Below, one piece after another: positions 16,631-26,699 of a DNA stretch of 59,258 nucleotides (the first letter of the stretch is position 1; each line of letters starts with the position of its first letter). The DNA is from an uncultured Collinsella sp. GTDB taxonomy: Bacteria > Actinomycetota > Coriobacteriia > Coriobacteriales > Coriobacteriaceae. The position numbers were made by a program, and so were the translations under genes. The stretch lies in NCBI GenBank assembly GCA_900556605.1, contig USPC01000003.1, forward strand, positions 1 through 59,258. The letters are read 5' to 3'. The notes beneath the pieces are model-generated. The model was not told the DNA's origin, ran no database searches, and saw nothing but the letters and a program-made list of their open reading frames with translations.

Positions 16631-19600
16631 ATGGCATTCGTCCATCTGCACAATCACACTGTTTTCTCCATGCTCGACGGCGCAACCCGTATCCAGGATA
16701 TGGTCAACCGTGCCGTTGAGCTTGGCATGCCCGCCGTGGCCATTACCGACCACGGCTACATGTATGGCGTGCCCGACCTGGCGCTGGCCTGCGACGCCGT
16801 TAACCACAACACGCCCGAGTACAAAACCTGGAGTCACGACAGGGCCTTCTTGGAAAAGGACCGCCGCGACGAGCTGGTGGAGCCCGATCCCGAGGAAAGC
16901 CCGCGCGAGCATGCCCAGTATGTGAAGGACATGGCCATGTGGGACGAGAAGGGCAACATCGACGAGCTCAAGCCGCCCCTGGTCATCAAACCCATCTTTG
17001 GCTGCGAGGTCTACTTTACGCCGGACGAGACGCTCGCCCGCGACCACAAGCCCGAGCTCTACCACATGATCCTTCTGGCCAAGGACCAGGAGGGCTACGT
17101 CAACCTGATGCAGACGGTCTCCGAGGCCGCCGTACAGGGCTTTTACTACAAGCCCCGTGTGACGCTCGACAACCTGCGCCGCCACGCCAAGGGCATGATC
17201 TGCACCAGCGCCTGTATCGCCGGCATCATCCCCAAATACATCGACCGCGGTGACATGGAGGGCGCCATCAAGTGGGCCGAGACCTTCCGTGACACCTTCG
17301 ACCCCGGCGACTTCTATATCGAGATTCAGGAACACGGCATTACCACCGACAACGGCCTGACCGACGAGCAGATGGACCGCACGCTCATCGACATCGCCAA
17401 TCAGGTGGGCGTCAAGGTCATCGCCACCAACGACTTCCACTACCTGCGCCGCGAGGACGCGCCCGTGCAGGACGTCATCATGTGCATCGGCATGAACGCC
17501 AAGGTCGACGACCCCAACCGCATGCGCATGACCGGCTCGGAGTTTTACATGAAGACCGAGGAGGAGATGCGGGCGATGTTCCCGTATTGCCCCGAGGCCT
17601 GCGACAACACACTCGAGATCGCCGACAAGTGCTACGTGGAGCTGGACTGGGACTCCATCATCCTGCCGCGCTTCCCGTTGCTCGACCCCGGCGAGACGCA
17701 CGAGAGCCAGTTCCGCCGCGAGTGCGAGAAGGGCCTGCGCCAGCACTACGGCGACGACTGGGCCACGCGCGAGATCGGCGGCGTCAACATCAAAGAGCGC
17801 TTTGAGTACGAATACAAGGTCATCTGCGACAAGGGCTTTGCCGCCTACTTCCTCATTGTTGCCGAGTACGTGCAATGGGCCAAGGACAACGGCATCGGCG
17901 TCGGCCCCGGCCGTGGCTCGGCCGCCGGCGCTATCGTCGCCTACGCCATGAACATCACCGCGTTCGACCCGCTCGAGAATGGCCTGATGTTCGAGAGATT
18001 CCTGTCCCCGCAGCGTACCGAGATGCCCGATATCGATATGGACTTCGACGATGAGCGGCGCCTCGAGGTCGTGGAGCACGTTCGCCAGCTCTACGGCCCC
18101 GAGAAAGTTACCCACGTCATCACCTACTCGACCATCAAGGCCAAGCAGGCCATCAACGACGCTGCGCGCGTTCTGGACTACCCGGTCTACATGGGCCAGC
18201 GCCTGTCCAAGATGGTCTCGAGCGACCCCAAGGTCAAGCTCAAGCAGGTGCTCGAAAAGCAACCCGGCAAAGAGGATCTGTTTAACCCCGACTTTGCCGA
18301 GGCCTATAAAAAGGATGACGACGCCCGCCGCATCATCGACACGGCGCTCTCGATCGAGGGCCTCACCCGTGGCGAGGGCGTGCACGCGTGCGCCGTTCTG
18401 ATCTGCCGCGATCCCGTCAACGAGCATGTGCCCACCAAGCTCGATACCAAGGGCGGCGTCGAGATTACCCAGTACGAGGGCCATACCGTTGCCGACATGG
18501 GCCTGCTCAAGATGGACTTCCTGGGCCTGCGCACGTTGACGGTTATCTCCAAGGCCAAGGCCAACATCAAAAAGAACTTCGGCATCGACATCAAAGAGGA
18601 AGAGATTCCCTTTGACGACCCCGAGATCTTTAAGCTCATGGGTTCCGGCCACACCGCCGGCGTCTTCCAGGTCGAGTCCGCCGGCATGACGGCCACGATC
18701 AAGAACATGAAGCCCACCGAGTACAAGCACGTCGTGGCATTGATCGCTCTATACCGCCCGGGCCCGCTGGGCGCCGGCATGGTCTCGTCTTACATCAACC
18801 GTATGAATGGCAAGGAGCCGGCCGTCTCCTACGACGACCGCCTGGACGACATCCTGGGTGAAACCTACGGCACCATGGTCTACCAGGAGCAGGTTATGCT
18901 CATCTCCGTCGAGATGTGCGGCTTCTCCAAGGGCGAATCGGACTCGCGTATCCGTAAGCCCGTGGCTAAGAAAAAGATCAAGCTGCTCACGTCGACGGTG
19001 CTCCACTGGGAGGATGGCTCGGACGAGACCACCTACGACCACTGGATGAACGGCGCTATCAAGAACAACTACACGCGCGAGGTCGCCCAGAAGATTTGGG
19101 ACGATGTTCTCGAGTTCGCGTCCTACGCCTTTAACAAGTCGCACTCCGCCGGCTACGCCATCCTGGTTATGCAGACGGCATGGCTCAAGGCGCACTATCC
19201 GCACGAGTACATGGCGGCCGTCCTGACGTCCTACACAGGCAAGACCGACAAGATCGTTCACTACGTCTCGGCGTGCCGTCACGACGGCATCCCCGTGCTG
19301 TCGCCAGATGTCAACGAGTCCGGTACCGAGTTCACGGCTACCAAGGAGGGCGTGCGCTTTGGTCTGGCCGGCATCCGCGGCGTGGGCACCGGCGTGGCGC
19401 AGGCGATTATCGCCGAGCGCGAGGCGGGCGGCCCGTTTAAGACGCTGCACGACTTTGTCGAGCGCGTGGATTCCAGCCAGGCAAACCGTCGCGTGATCGA
19501 ATCCCTCATCAAGGCAGGCGCCTTTGACTCCACGGGGTATCCGCGTCGCCAGATGATGCACTTTGTGGACAAGAACAACCCCGAGAACATCATCGATGCC

Positions 19601-20434
19601 GCTGTGAAGCGCCAGAAGGATCGTGCGAGCGGCCAGACGTCGTTCTTCGATATGTTCGGCGATGTTGAGGGCTCGGGCTTTGAGGTGAGCGTGCCCGATC
19701 CGGATGGCCAGGAGTGGGACCGCCACCTTAAGCTGAGCCAGGAGAAGGATGTTCTGGGCATCTATGTCTCGGACCACCCGCTGCGCCCGTTTGAGTATGC
19801 GCTAGCCAAGGCACGCGACTTCTCGTTCTCGCAGATCGATACCGGCTACGAGGTGCAAAACCCCACGGGCGGTACCATCAACCAGGAGATTCCCGAGGGC
19901 AAGGCGCTGTGGTGGGCCGGTATGGTCTCGAGCGTGTCCAAGCGCGTGACCAAAAACGGCGACCCCATGGGTATTGTGCAGCTCGAGGACATGGAAGGCG
20001 AGGCCACGGTCGTGGTGTTCCCCAAGACCTACAAAGAGGCCGAGGGATACCTGTACGGCGAGGTCGATCCCGAGACCGGTGCACAGCTGTCCGATGCGTT
20101 TGTGCGCATTAAGGGCAAGCTCGAGCGCTCGGACCGCGGCGATCAGATCATCGCGCAGGAGATTGTGCCGCTGGAGCTCAACGAGGAGAGCAACAAGCCC
20201 AAGGTGTTTGAGGTCATGGTGCCCAACAGCCGCTTTAGCCAGGGCAATATGGCGCGTCTTGCCACGGTGCTTACCGCCAACCCGGGCGGCGACCGCGTGG
20301 AGATCTTTATCGAGCAGGTGGACGGGCGCGTACTGCGTGCCGAGGTGCCGGCCAAAGTCAACGCACGCTCGATTCCGCTGTTGGCAGAGGCAAAGGCCAT
20401 CGTCGGCAACCAAGGCCGCGTGACGGTGATCTAA
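16631..20434 (+). CDS. dnaE: DNA polymerase III alpha subunit
   Basis: The 1267-residue replicative polymerase begins with a PHP domain (HLHNHTVFSMLDGA, then DHGYMYG and GCEVYF) that keeps metal-binding residues, so an intrinsic proofreading activity is possible. The catalytic aspartates are in PDIDMDFDD (D467 and D469 on the first strand). A tandem HhH and OB domain follow (WWAGMVSSVSKRVTKNG near residue 1095). About 50 extra residues lie within the PHP domain before IFGCEVYF, with a run of charged residues. GGAG lies eight bases before the ATG. The next gene follows after 38 bases. Confidence 0.96.
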   Translation: MAFVHLHNHTVFSMLDGATRIQDMVNRAVELGMPAVAITDHGYMYGVPDLALACDAVNHNTPEYKTWSHDRAFLEKDRRDELVEPDPEESPREHAQYVKDMAMWDEKGNIDELKPPLVIKPIFGCEVYFTPDETLARDHKPELYHMILLAKDQEGYVNLMQTVSEAAVQGFYYKPRVTLDNLRRHAKGMICTSACIAGIIPKYIDRGDMEGAIKWAETFRDTFDPGDFYIEIQEHGITTDNGLTDEQMDRTLIDIANQVGVKVIATNDFHYLRREDAPVQDVIMCIGMNAKVDDPNRMRMTGSEFYMKTEEEMRAMFPYCPEACDNTLEIADKCYVELDWDSIILPRFPLLDPGETHESQFRRECEKGLRQHYGDDWATREIGGVNIKERFEYEYKVICDKGFAAYFLIVAEYVQWAKDNGIGVGPGRGSAAGAIVAYAMNITAFDPLENGLMFERFLSPQRTEMPDIDMDFDDERRLEVVEHVRQLYGPEKVTHVITYSTIKAKQAINDAARVLDYPVYMGQRLSKMVSSDPKVKLKQVLEKQPGKEDLFNPDFAEAYKKDDDARRIIDTALSIEGLTRGEGVHACAVLICRDPVNEHVPTKLDTKGGVEITQYEGHTVADMGLLKMDFLGLRTLTVISKAKANIKKNFGIDIKEEEIPFDDPEIFKLMGSGHTAGVFQVESAGMTATIKNMKPTEYKHVVALIALYRPGPLGAGMVSSYINRMNGKEPAVSYDDRLDDILGETYGTMVYQEQVMLISVEMCGFSKGESDSRIRKPVAKKKIKLLTSTVLHWEDGSDETTYDHWMNGAIKNNYTREVAQKIWDDVLEFASYAFNKSHSAGYAILVMQTAWLKAHYPHEYMAAVLTSYTGKTDKIVHYVSACRHDGIPVLSPDVNESGTEFTATKEGVRFGLAGIRGVGTGVAQAIIAEREAGGPFKTLHDFVERVDSSQANRRVIESLIKAGAFDSTGYPRRQMMHFVDKNNPENIIDAAVKRQKDRASGQTSFFDMFGDVEGSGFEVSVPDPDGQEWDRHLKLSQEKDVLGIYVSDHPLRPFEYALAKARDFSFSQIDTGYEVQNPTGGTINQEIPEGKALWWAGMVSSVSKRVTKNGDPMGIVQLEDMEGEATVVVFPKTYKEAEGYLYGEVDPETGAQLSDAFVRIKGKLERSDRGDQIIAQEIVPLELNEESNKPKVFEVMVPNSRFSQGNMARLATVLTANPGGDRVEIFIEQVDGRVLRAEVPAKVNARSIPLLAEAKAIVGNQGRVTVI

Positions 20435-20472
20435 GGGCGACCTTGCTGGTCCGCGCGAGATTGGAGGAAGTG

Positions 20473-23400
20473 ATGGCGCAGGGGACGTTTGTGCAGGCGC
20501 TTCGTAAGGAGGCGGCGCTTAGCAGCACCTTTATGAAGGGGCGCTCGCTCATGCTCAACGGCGCCGTGCTGTCGTTTGATGACTCCGGCTCGCGCTTCTC
20601 CAAAAACGTGAACATCGAGGGCACGGTGCGCGGCTCGCGCGGCGACCTGTACAAGACGCACGTGGTGCTCGACATGGACGAGCACGAGGTTGTCGACTAC
20701 GACTGCGATTGTCCCGCCGCCTTCCGCTATTCCGGCATGTGCAAGCACGCCATAGCCACGGCGCTGGCGTATCTGGATGCCAGTGGCGCTGAGCCCGTCG
20801 AGGGTTTGCGCACGCCGGTCCGCACGTTTACGGTACCGCCCGCACAGTCCAAGCAGCCCACGCGCCCCGCGCCCACCGCATCTGCGGTCAACCCCAATTT
20901 TCCCTTCCCGGCGCCCGTCCCCACGAGCCCGAGCCTTGTGGCGGCGCTTTCCGATCTTTCGGACGCGCGCATGGACGAGGTCGTGGCCATGCGTCGCAAG
21001 CTCGCCGGCACCATTGACCCCGATGCGCCCAAAGCGGTGCTGGAGCCCTCGCTGGTGCCGTACTACAATCCGCTGTTTGCCGATCGCTTTAACTGGGCGC
21101 TCGAGTTTCGCATTCGCTGCGGTTCGGTGTCCTACGTGGTTAAGGATATCGACGGCATGGCCGATGCCTATGTGCGCGGCGGTACGTTCTCCTATGGCAA
21201 GAAGCTTACGTTTGCCCATGTGCCCGAAGCTTTCGATGACGTGTCGACAAAGCTGCTCGACTTTATCGCAATGACGGTCGCCTACCTAGGCGATATTACG
21301 AGCTCGCGCTCGGCATCGTATGACTTTGCCCGCAGCGGCTTTGTCGCCGAGCGTCAGTTGCCGGTATCCGAGTATTCCGTCGTGTCCGTGCTGGACCTGC
21401 TGCGCGGCAGGGCCATGTCTTTTGAGCCTGCTTGGTCGCGGGGGACGACGACGCATCGCGCCTACGAGGTGGCAGTCGAGCCGTCGCCGCAGGGGGAGGG
21501 CGAAGTCCCGGCCAAGCGCCCGCCGCTCCTTGCCGCCAAGATTGCACCGGCGGCGGGTGGCAGCTACGACTTGCGCCTGCCGGCCGATACGTATTGCTTT
21601 GTCGCGGGCGACGCAGCCTATCTGGTCGATACGCGCCGCGCGCGCCGTACCGACACGGCGTTTGCCCAACATGCGGCGTCGTTCCTTTCGCACTTGTTGC
21701 CCTGCCGCACGCCGGTCCATATCGCCGCCGACCAGGTGGGCGAGTTCTGCCGCATGGCGCTACCTATCTTGCGCGACTATACCGACCTGACCGCTCCCGC
21801 CGCGCTCGACGCCGTGGCACCCGAGCCGAGTTTTGCCATGGCGATTGGCGTCGACGATGGTCTTGTGACCTGCAAGATTACGGTGACCTACGGCGATTGG
21901 TCGGCAGATCTCTTTAGTCTTGGTGCTCCGGGCAGTCCCTTCGAAGAACAACGCCCCGGCGTGCCGCCCCGCGATACGGTGGCGGAGTTTCGCGTTATGG
22001 ACACGGCGGCCCTGTACTTCGATTTCTACGAGGGCGGCCTGGCGTTTGAGGAGCGCGACGACGCCCGCCTGTTCCACTTGCTGACCGAGGGCCTGTCTGC
22101 TCTGTCCGAGCTGGGCGAGGTCATGCTCAGCGACCGCCTGCGCCAGATCTCGGTCCGTCCTGCGCCTAAGCTCTCGGTGCGCGCCACCGTCAAGAGCAAC
22201 TTGCTCGACGTCGAGTTGGGTGCGAGCGGGCTTTCGGCGGCCGACCTTGCCATCTATCTCGATTCGTATAAGCGCCACCAGACGTTTGCGCGTCTCACGT
22301 CGGGCGACATCGTTCGCCTGGATGAAGGTGCCCGCGCTGCGTTTGGTCTTGCCGAGGACCTGGGCGTCGATGCCGTCGACCTGCTCGACGGCGTGTCGCT
22401 TCCCGCGTCGAGCACCCTTTTTGTCGATAGCATGCTCGCGCGCACGCCGGCGCTCAAGGCCGATCGCGACGCGGCGTTCCGCCGCACCGTCGAGCGCCTG
22501 GACACGCTCGGCAAGATGGACTTTACGGTACCCGCCTCGCTCAAGGCCACGCTGCGTGGCTACCAGATTGACGGCTACCAGTGGCTCGGCTCGCTTGAGC
22601 ACCTGGGCCTTGGCGGCATCTTGGCCGACGATATGGGCCTGGGCAAAACACTGCAGATGATCGCGCACATTCTGGCGCGCGTGGAAGCGGGGGATACCAA
22701 GCCCACGCTCGTGGTATGCCCCGCGTCGCTCGTGTACAACTGGGCTGCCGAGTTGGAGCGCTTTGCCCCCTCGCTTGATGTGTGCGCCATCGTGGGCGCC
22801 AAGGCTCAACGCCGTGTGCAGATTGCCGGCGTGGCCGAGCACAACGTGGTCGTGACGTCGTATGACCTCATGCGCCGCGACATCGACGAATACATCGAGC
22901 AGGACTTTGCTCGCGTGGTGCTCGACGAGGCCCAGTACATTAAAAACCCGCTCACCCAGGTGGCGCGCGCCGCCAAGCGCCTGCCTGCCGGCGTACGCTT
23001 TGCCTTGACGGGAACGCCCATCGAAAACCGCCTGTCCGAGCTCTGGAGCATCTTCGACTTTTTGATGCCGGACCTTCTGGGTACGCGCGAGTCGTTTGCC
23101 AAGCGCTTCGAAAGCCCGGTCGAGCACGCCGAGGGTGACAGCGCCGCTCGTCTACAGGCGCTCGTGTCGCCGTTTGTGCTGCGTCGCGTCAAGGAAGATG
23201 TGGTGGCCGACCTGCCCGAGAAAATCGAGGATACGGTGATGGCGCAGCTTACCGGAGAGCAGCGCAAGCTTTACCTGGCCAACCAGGACCGCATTGCCCA
23301 GCAAGTGCAGCACCGCGAGGCATCCGAGTTTAAGAAAAACAAGCTCAAGGTGCTCGCCGAGCTCACCAAGCTGCGCCAGATCTGCTGCGACCCGCGTCTA

Positions 23401-23946
23401 CACTACGAGGATTACAAGGCGGGAAGCGCCAAGCTCGATACGTGCATGGAGCTCGTCCACGGAGCACTCGACGGCGGTCATCGTATCTTGCTGTTCAGCC
23501 AGTTTACGGGCATGCTCGATATCATCGGCAAGCGCCTGGCCAAGGAGGATATCGCCTTCCTTAAGCTCACGGGCGCATCGTCCAAGGAGGGCCGTGCCAA
23601 GATGGTTGCGCAGTTCCAAGCGGGCGAGGTTCCGGTCTTTTTGATTTCGCTCAAGGCGGGCGGCGTGGGCCTTAACCTGACGGCTGCCGACGTGGTCATT
23701 CACTACGACCCGTGGTGGAACGTGGCCGCGCAGGACCAGGCGACCGACCGCGCGCACCGCATTGGCCAGCAGCACACCGTGACCGTGTACAAACTCATCG
23801 CCAAGGACACGATCGAGGAACGCATTATGCAGATGCAGGAGTCCAAGCGCGATCTGGTCAACAGCGTGCTCGGCGGCGACGGTATCTCGTCGGCACTGTT
23901 TACCCGCGAAGATGTTCTGGCGCTGCTCGGCGGCGACGGGCGCTAA
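20473..23946 (+). CDS. SNF2-family helicase with SWIM zinc finger
   Basis: The 1157-residue protein is a bacterial Swi2/Snf2 DNA translocase. A SWIM zinc finger lies at about residues 78-92 (C78-x-C80...C90-x-H92), then a large SNF2-associated region, then the motor: DDMGLGKT near residue 720, DEAQYIKN, LTGTPIENR, SQFTGMLD, and QATDRAHRIGQ. Family members remodel protein-DNA or RNA polymerase complexes; the client is unknown. The ATG at 20473 has GGAGG five bases upstream; an in-frame TTG at 20443 is less likely. It follows dnaE by 38 bases and is probably co-transcribed. Confidence 0.92.
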   Translation: MAQGTFVQALRKEAALSSTFMKGRSLMLNGAVLSFDDSGSRFSKNVNIEGTVRGSRGDLYKTHVVLDMDEHEVVDYDCDCPAAFRYSGMCKHAIATALAYLDASGAEPVEGLRTPVRTFTVPPAQSKQPTRPAPTASAVNPNFPFPAPVPTSPSLVAALSDLSDARMDEVVAMRRKLAGTIDPDAPKAVLEPSLVPYYNPLFADRFNWALEFRIRCGSVSYVVKDIDGMADAYVRGGTFSYGKKLTFAHVPEAFDDVSTKLLDFIAMTVAYLGDITSSRSASYDFARSGFVAERQLPVSEYSVVSVLDLLRGRAMSFEPAWSRGTTTHRAYEVAVEPSPQGEGEVPAKRPPLLAAKIAPAAGGSYDLRLPADTYCFVAGDAAYLVDTRRARRTDTAFAQHAASFLSHLLPCRTPVHIAADQVGEFCRMALPILRDYTDLTAPAALDAVAPEPSFAMAIGVDDGLVTCKITVTYGDWSADLFSLGAPGSPFEEQRPGVPPRDTVAEFRVMDTAALYFDFYEGGLAFEERDDARLFHLLTEGLSALSELGEVMLSDRLRQISVRPAPKLSVRATVKSNLLDVELGASGLSAADLAIYLDSYKRHQTFARLTSGDIVRLDEGARAAFGLAEDLGVDAVDLLDGVSLPASSTLFVDSMLARTPALKADRDAAFRRTVERLDTLGKMDFTVPASLKATLRGYQIDGYQWLGSLEHLGLGGILADDMGLGKTLQMIAHILARVEAGDTKPTLVVCPASLVYNWAAELERFAPSLDVCAIVGAKAQRRVQIAGVAEHNVVVTSYDLMRRDIDEYIEQDFARVVLDEAQYIKNPLTQVARAAKRLPAGVRFALTGTPIENRLSELWSIFDFLMPDLLGTRESFAKRFESPVEHAEGDSAARLQALVSPFVLRRVKEDVVADLPEKIEDTVMAQLTGEQRKLYLANQDRIAQQVQHREASEFKKNKLKVLAELTKLRQICCDPRLHYEDYKAGSAKLDTCMELVHGALDGGHRILLFSQFTGMLDIIGKRLAKEDIAFLKLTGASSKEGRAKMVAQFQAGEVPVFLISLKAGGVGLNLTAADVVIHYDPWWNVAAQDQATDRAHRIGQQHTVTVYKLIAKDTIEERIMQMQESKRDLVNSVLGGDGISSALFTREDVLALLGGDGR

Positions 23947-23954
23947 CCCGCTCG

Positions 23955-23993
23955 GGTGGGGCCGCCAGGGCGGATAGTACGCGCCGCCCCACC
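23955..23993 (+). other. Hairpin after the SNF2 gene
   Basis: GGTGGGGC pairs with GCCCCACC around an interior loop. There is no T tract, so termination here is uncertain. Confidence 0.4.
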
Positions 23994-24096
23994 GTTCCCG
24001 CCCGTTATGTGTTCATTTGCCATGCCGTGGATGGTTCGCCTGCCTTTGGGCATAAGAAGCACCAGGAATATTGGCACATCAGCAAAGGAGAACATC

Positions 24097-24459
24097 ATGG
24101 CGAAATTCTTTAAGGACTCCGACGGCAAGCTCGTTGCCGCCCTTGGCGACGGCGTTGCAACCCCTGCCGGCTGCACGGAGCTGACGGCAAACACCGAGGA
24201 TGCGGCGCACGAGAAGCATGTGCCTGTTGTCGAGATTGAGCGCGACGGCCACGTCATTCGCGCACGTGTGGGCTCGACGGAGCACCCCATGCTGCCCGAG
24301 CACTACATCGAGTGGATCGCGCTTGAGGCCGAGGGCCGCCTGGAGGTCCATTACCTTGAGCCCGGCATGAAGCCCACGACGTTTTTCGCTGGCGGCTCCA
24401 AGACCGGTACCGTCTATGCCTACTGCAACCTGCATGGGCTGTGGTCCGCGACGTTCTAG
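24097..24459 (+). CDS. Superoxide reductase (desulfoferrodoxin, class III-like)
   Basis: The 120-residue protein reduces superoxide to hydrogen peroxide without making oxygen, a typical anaerobe defence. The Fe(His)4Cys centre is complete: H41 after the E-K pair, H63, H69, C110 and H113. The N-terminal 35 residues align with the desulforedoxin domain of desulfoferrodoxin but have lost its four rubredoxin-type cysteines (only C26 remains), so centre I is absent. AAAGGAG precedes the ATG. Confidence 0.92.
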   Translation: MAKFFKDSDGKLVAALGDGVATPAGCTELTANTEDAAHEKHVPVVEIERDGHVIRARVGSTEHPMLPEHYIEWIALEAEGRLEVHYLEPGMKPTTFFAGGSKTGTVYAYCNLHGLWSATF

Positions 24460-24505
24460 GAGCGCGCCCCCGCTCGGGGTATCATAGCTAGCATATGCAC
24501 ATGCG

Positions 24506-24537
24506 AGCGCCGGCTGCATTATGCGGCCGGCGCTTTT
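24506..24537 (+). terminator. Terminator after the superoxide reductase gene
   Basis: AGCGCCGGC pairs perfectly with GCCGGCGCT and is followed by TTT. Confidence 0.75.
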
Positions 24538-24576
24538 ACTACGACAACGACGATTTACGACGGAAAGGGCTGGGCC

Positions 24577-26562
24577 ATGAAGCTCGCACTTGCACAGATC
24601 GATATGCGCCTGGGTGACATCGAGGGCATTTGCGGCCGCATCGAGGACCAGGCTCGCTTGGCTCATGAGCGCGGCGCGCGCGTGCTGTGCGTTCCGGCCC
24701 CGCTCTTTATGGGCGCCATGCCGGGCAGCCTGGTGGGCGCTGCCGATTTTGGGCACGATATGCTGACGGGCCTGACGGGCGTTGCCGAGCGCATCCAAGA
24801 GCTCGATATGATCTGCATCGTGCCCGCTGCGGTTTCGTTTGAGGGCCAGCCCCTGCTTGACTATATGATGCTTAAGGACGGTCGCGTGGTGCCTGCGCGC
24901 GCAAGCATCGCCCTGCAGCGTGGCGAGAGCAACGACGCGCGTTGGGTGCCTCCGGTGTTTGACGTGGACGGCGTGCGCATCGCTGTGGTGTTTGACCTGG
25001 ATCGCGAGCTCGAGATGCTGCCGACCGGAGTCGACCTCATTGCCTATTTCCAGTTTAATGCGTTTGACATGACCGATCGCGAGACCGCCGCCGTCGCCGC
25101 CGTGCGCAGCGGTGCTTACCGCAAGATCGCCTCCAAGCGCAGCGTATGGTTTGCCTGCATGGCGCCGGTCGGCGCCTATGACGAGTCGGTGTATACCGGC
25201 GGGTCGTTTGTGCTCGACGATTGCGGTCGCGTGGTGGCCCAGGCGCCGTGTTTTGAGGAGAGCCTGCTGGTTCAGGAGATTCAACGCGGCGTGATGCTCG
25301 ATGCCCTGGAGGACCATGAGCTGCCCCAGTTTCGCTCCGAGGAGTGGCTGTGGCAGGCGCTGGTGCTTGCCGTGCGCGACAATGCCCGCGCCCGCGGTGC
25401 GTCGCGTGCCGTGGTGGCGCTCGAGGGCGATTTGCCGTCGTCCCTGTTGGCAGCGCTTGCCGTCGATGCCTTGGGTCCTCGTAACGTAATTGGCTTAGTG
25501 CTGGGACGCAACCGCATCTTTACGCCGGCGCAGGAGGAGGCCGAGGCCGCCCGCTGTTCTGCTGTTCGCTCAATCGCCGAACGCTTGCACATTCGCACCG
25601 TCGAGCGCGATGCGCCGGATGCGGAGCGCGTGCTCGACCGCGACGTGTCGGCGGGCGATGCCGAGCGCCTGCGTTCGCGCGCGCTGGGCCTGATGCTCGA
25701 GGATACGGCGCTCGAGCTGGGCGCTACGGCGCTGAGCCCGCTTTCCAAGACCGAGTACGCGCTGGCGGCGCCCGCGCTGTCCGGTGGCTACCAGGGCGAC
25801 TTTGCGCCCTTTGGCGATGTGTATCTGTCGACGCTCGAGTTTGTGGCACGCGTGCGCAACCGCGCCTCGGCCGTGGTGCCCCAAGAGCTCGTGACGCTCA
25901 ACGCGGTGGAGGATTGCATGGATCGCGTGCTGGCGCAGGCGCTCTCGACGCTCGCCGGTCCGGTTGATATGCTCGATCGCGCGGCGCAGCTGCTTGGCGG
26001 GCTTGAGCCGGGCGAGGTCGATGGTGCGCTCGAGTCGCACGTGGACCGCAACCGTCCCTTTGACGACATCCCGATGGCCGCCGCCAAGCCCGAGGCCTGC
26101 TCGCTGCTGCTGATGCTCGTGCGCCAGGGTGAGGCTGCCCGTCGCATGCTACCGACGGCGCCGATCGTTTCGGCCCGTTCGTTTGTCGAGCGCGCCTGGC
26201 CGTACATGCTTGCGTGGTCCGATCTGGGGCTCAACGGCAAGGAGCGCATGACGGTTGATTCGCTGGCGCGCGCCGAGGTGCGTCGCTTTGCCGACGACGA
26301 TACGAGTGACCGTATGCGCGGCGAGATGATGGGCATATTGGGCGAGCTGTTGGGTATTTCGCCCGAGCAGATGGAAGAGCTGCGCTCCGAGGACGGTCAG
26401 CGTCGTCTGCATGAGGGCATGAAAAAGTTTGAGGGCGAGGTCCAGGACGCCATTGATAAGATGATGGGCGGTCAGGGCGGACCGCAGGGTGGGTCCCAGG
26501 GAGGTCCGATGCCGCATCCGCCGGTTGATCCCCGACAGTTTCCGTTCTTCAGCCAGAACTAA
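24577..26562 (+). CDS. Degenerate glutamine-dependent NAD synthetase-like protein
   Basis: The 661-residue protein has the architecture of NadE: an N-terminal nitrilase/amidase domain (about 1-250) followed by an adenine-nucleotide hydrolase domain (about 265-490). Homology is clear in the second half, where SKTEYALAAPAL...GDFAPFGDVYLSTLEFVARVRN matches the family. The catalytic parts are eroded: the nitrilase Glu is Ala (VPAPLFMGAM for FPELxxTGY), no lysine or cysteine occupies the other triad sites (AYFQFNAFD), and the PP-loop SGGIDS reads LEGDLPSS. A helical and Gly/Pro/Gln-rich C-terminal extension (about 490-661) is unusual. It is probably a pseudoenzyme; its role is unknown. Confidence 0.7.
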   Translation: MKLALAQIDMRLGDIEGICGRIEDQARLAHERGARVLCVPAPLFMGAMPGSLVGAADFGHDMLTGLTGVAERIQELDMICIVPAAVSFEGQPLLDYMMLKDGRVVPARASIALQRGESNDARWVPPVFDVDGVRIAVVFDLDRELEMLPTGVDLIAYFQFNAFDMTDRETAAVAAVRSGAYRKIASKRSVWFACMAPVGAYDESVYTGGSFVLDDCGRVVAQAPCFEESLLVQEIQRGVMLDALEDHELPQFRSEEWLWQALVLAVRDNARARGASRAVVALEGDLPSSLLAALAVDALGPRNVIGLVLGRNRIFTPAQEEAEAARCSAVRSIAERLHIRTVERDAPDAERVLDRDVSAGDAERLRSRALGLMLEDTALELGATALSPLSKTEYALAAPALSGGYQGDFAPFGDVYLSTLEFVARVRNRASAVVPQELVTLNAVEDCMDRVLAQALSTLAGPVDMLDRAAQLLGGLEPGEVDGALESHVDRNRPFDDIPMAAAKPEACSLLLMLVRQGEAARRMLPTAPIVSARSFVERAWPYMLAWSDLGLNGKERMTVDSLARAEVRRFADDDTSDRMRGEMMGILGELLGISPEQMEELRSEDGQRRLHEGMKKFEGEVQDAIDKMMGGQGGPQGGSQGGPMPHPPVDPRQFPFFSQN

Positions 26563-26699
26563 CTATGGGATGGGATTCGCTCCCAACCCCGATACTTCAA
26601 CTAAGCGTCTTGGCCCCGTTGTGTTATTCTAGAACAGACGTTCGTGAATGATGCGCGGGGCCTTGCCTTGCGCTGTGCTTGTGACGAGGGGAGGTCGGC

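Noticed and set aside
16604..18730. Long open frame of 708 residues on the strand opposite dnaE
   Set aside because: It is antisense to an unmistakable dnaE, has unbalanced composition (many His, Val, Leu and Gly from GC-skewed codons) and no domain; it is a shadow of GC-rich coding.
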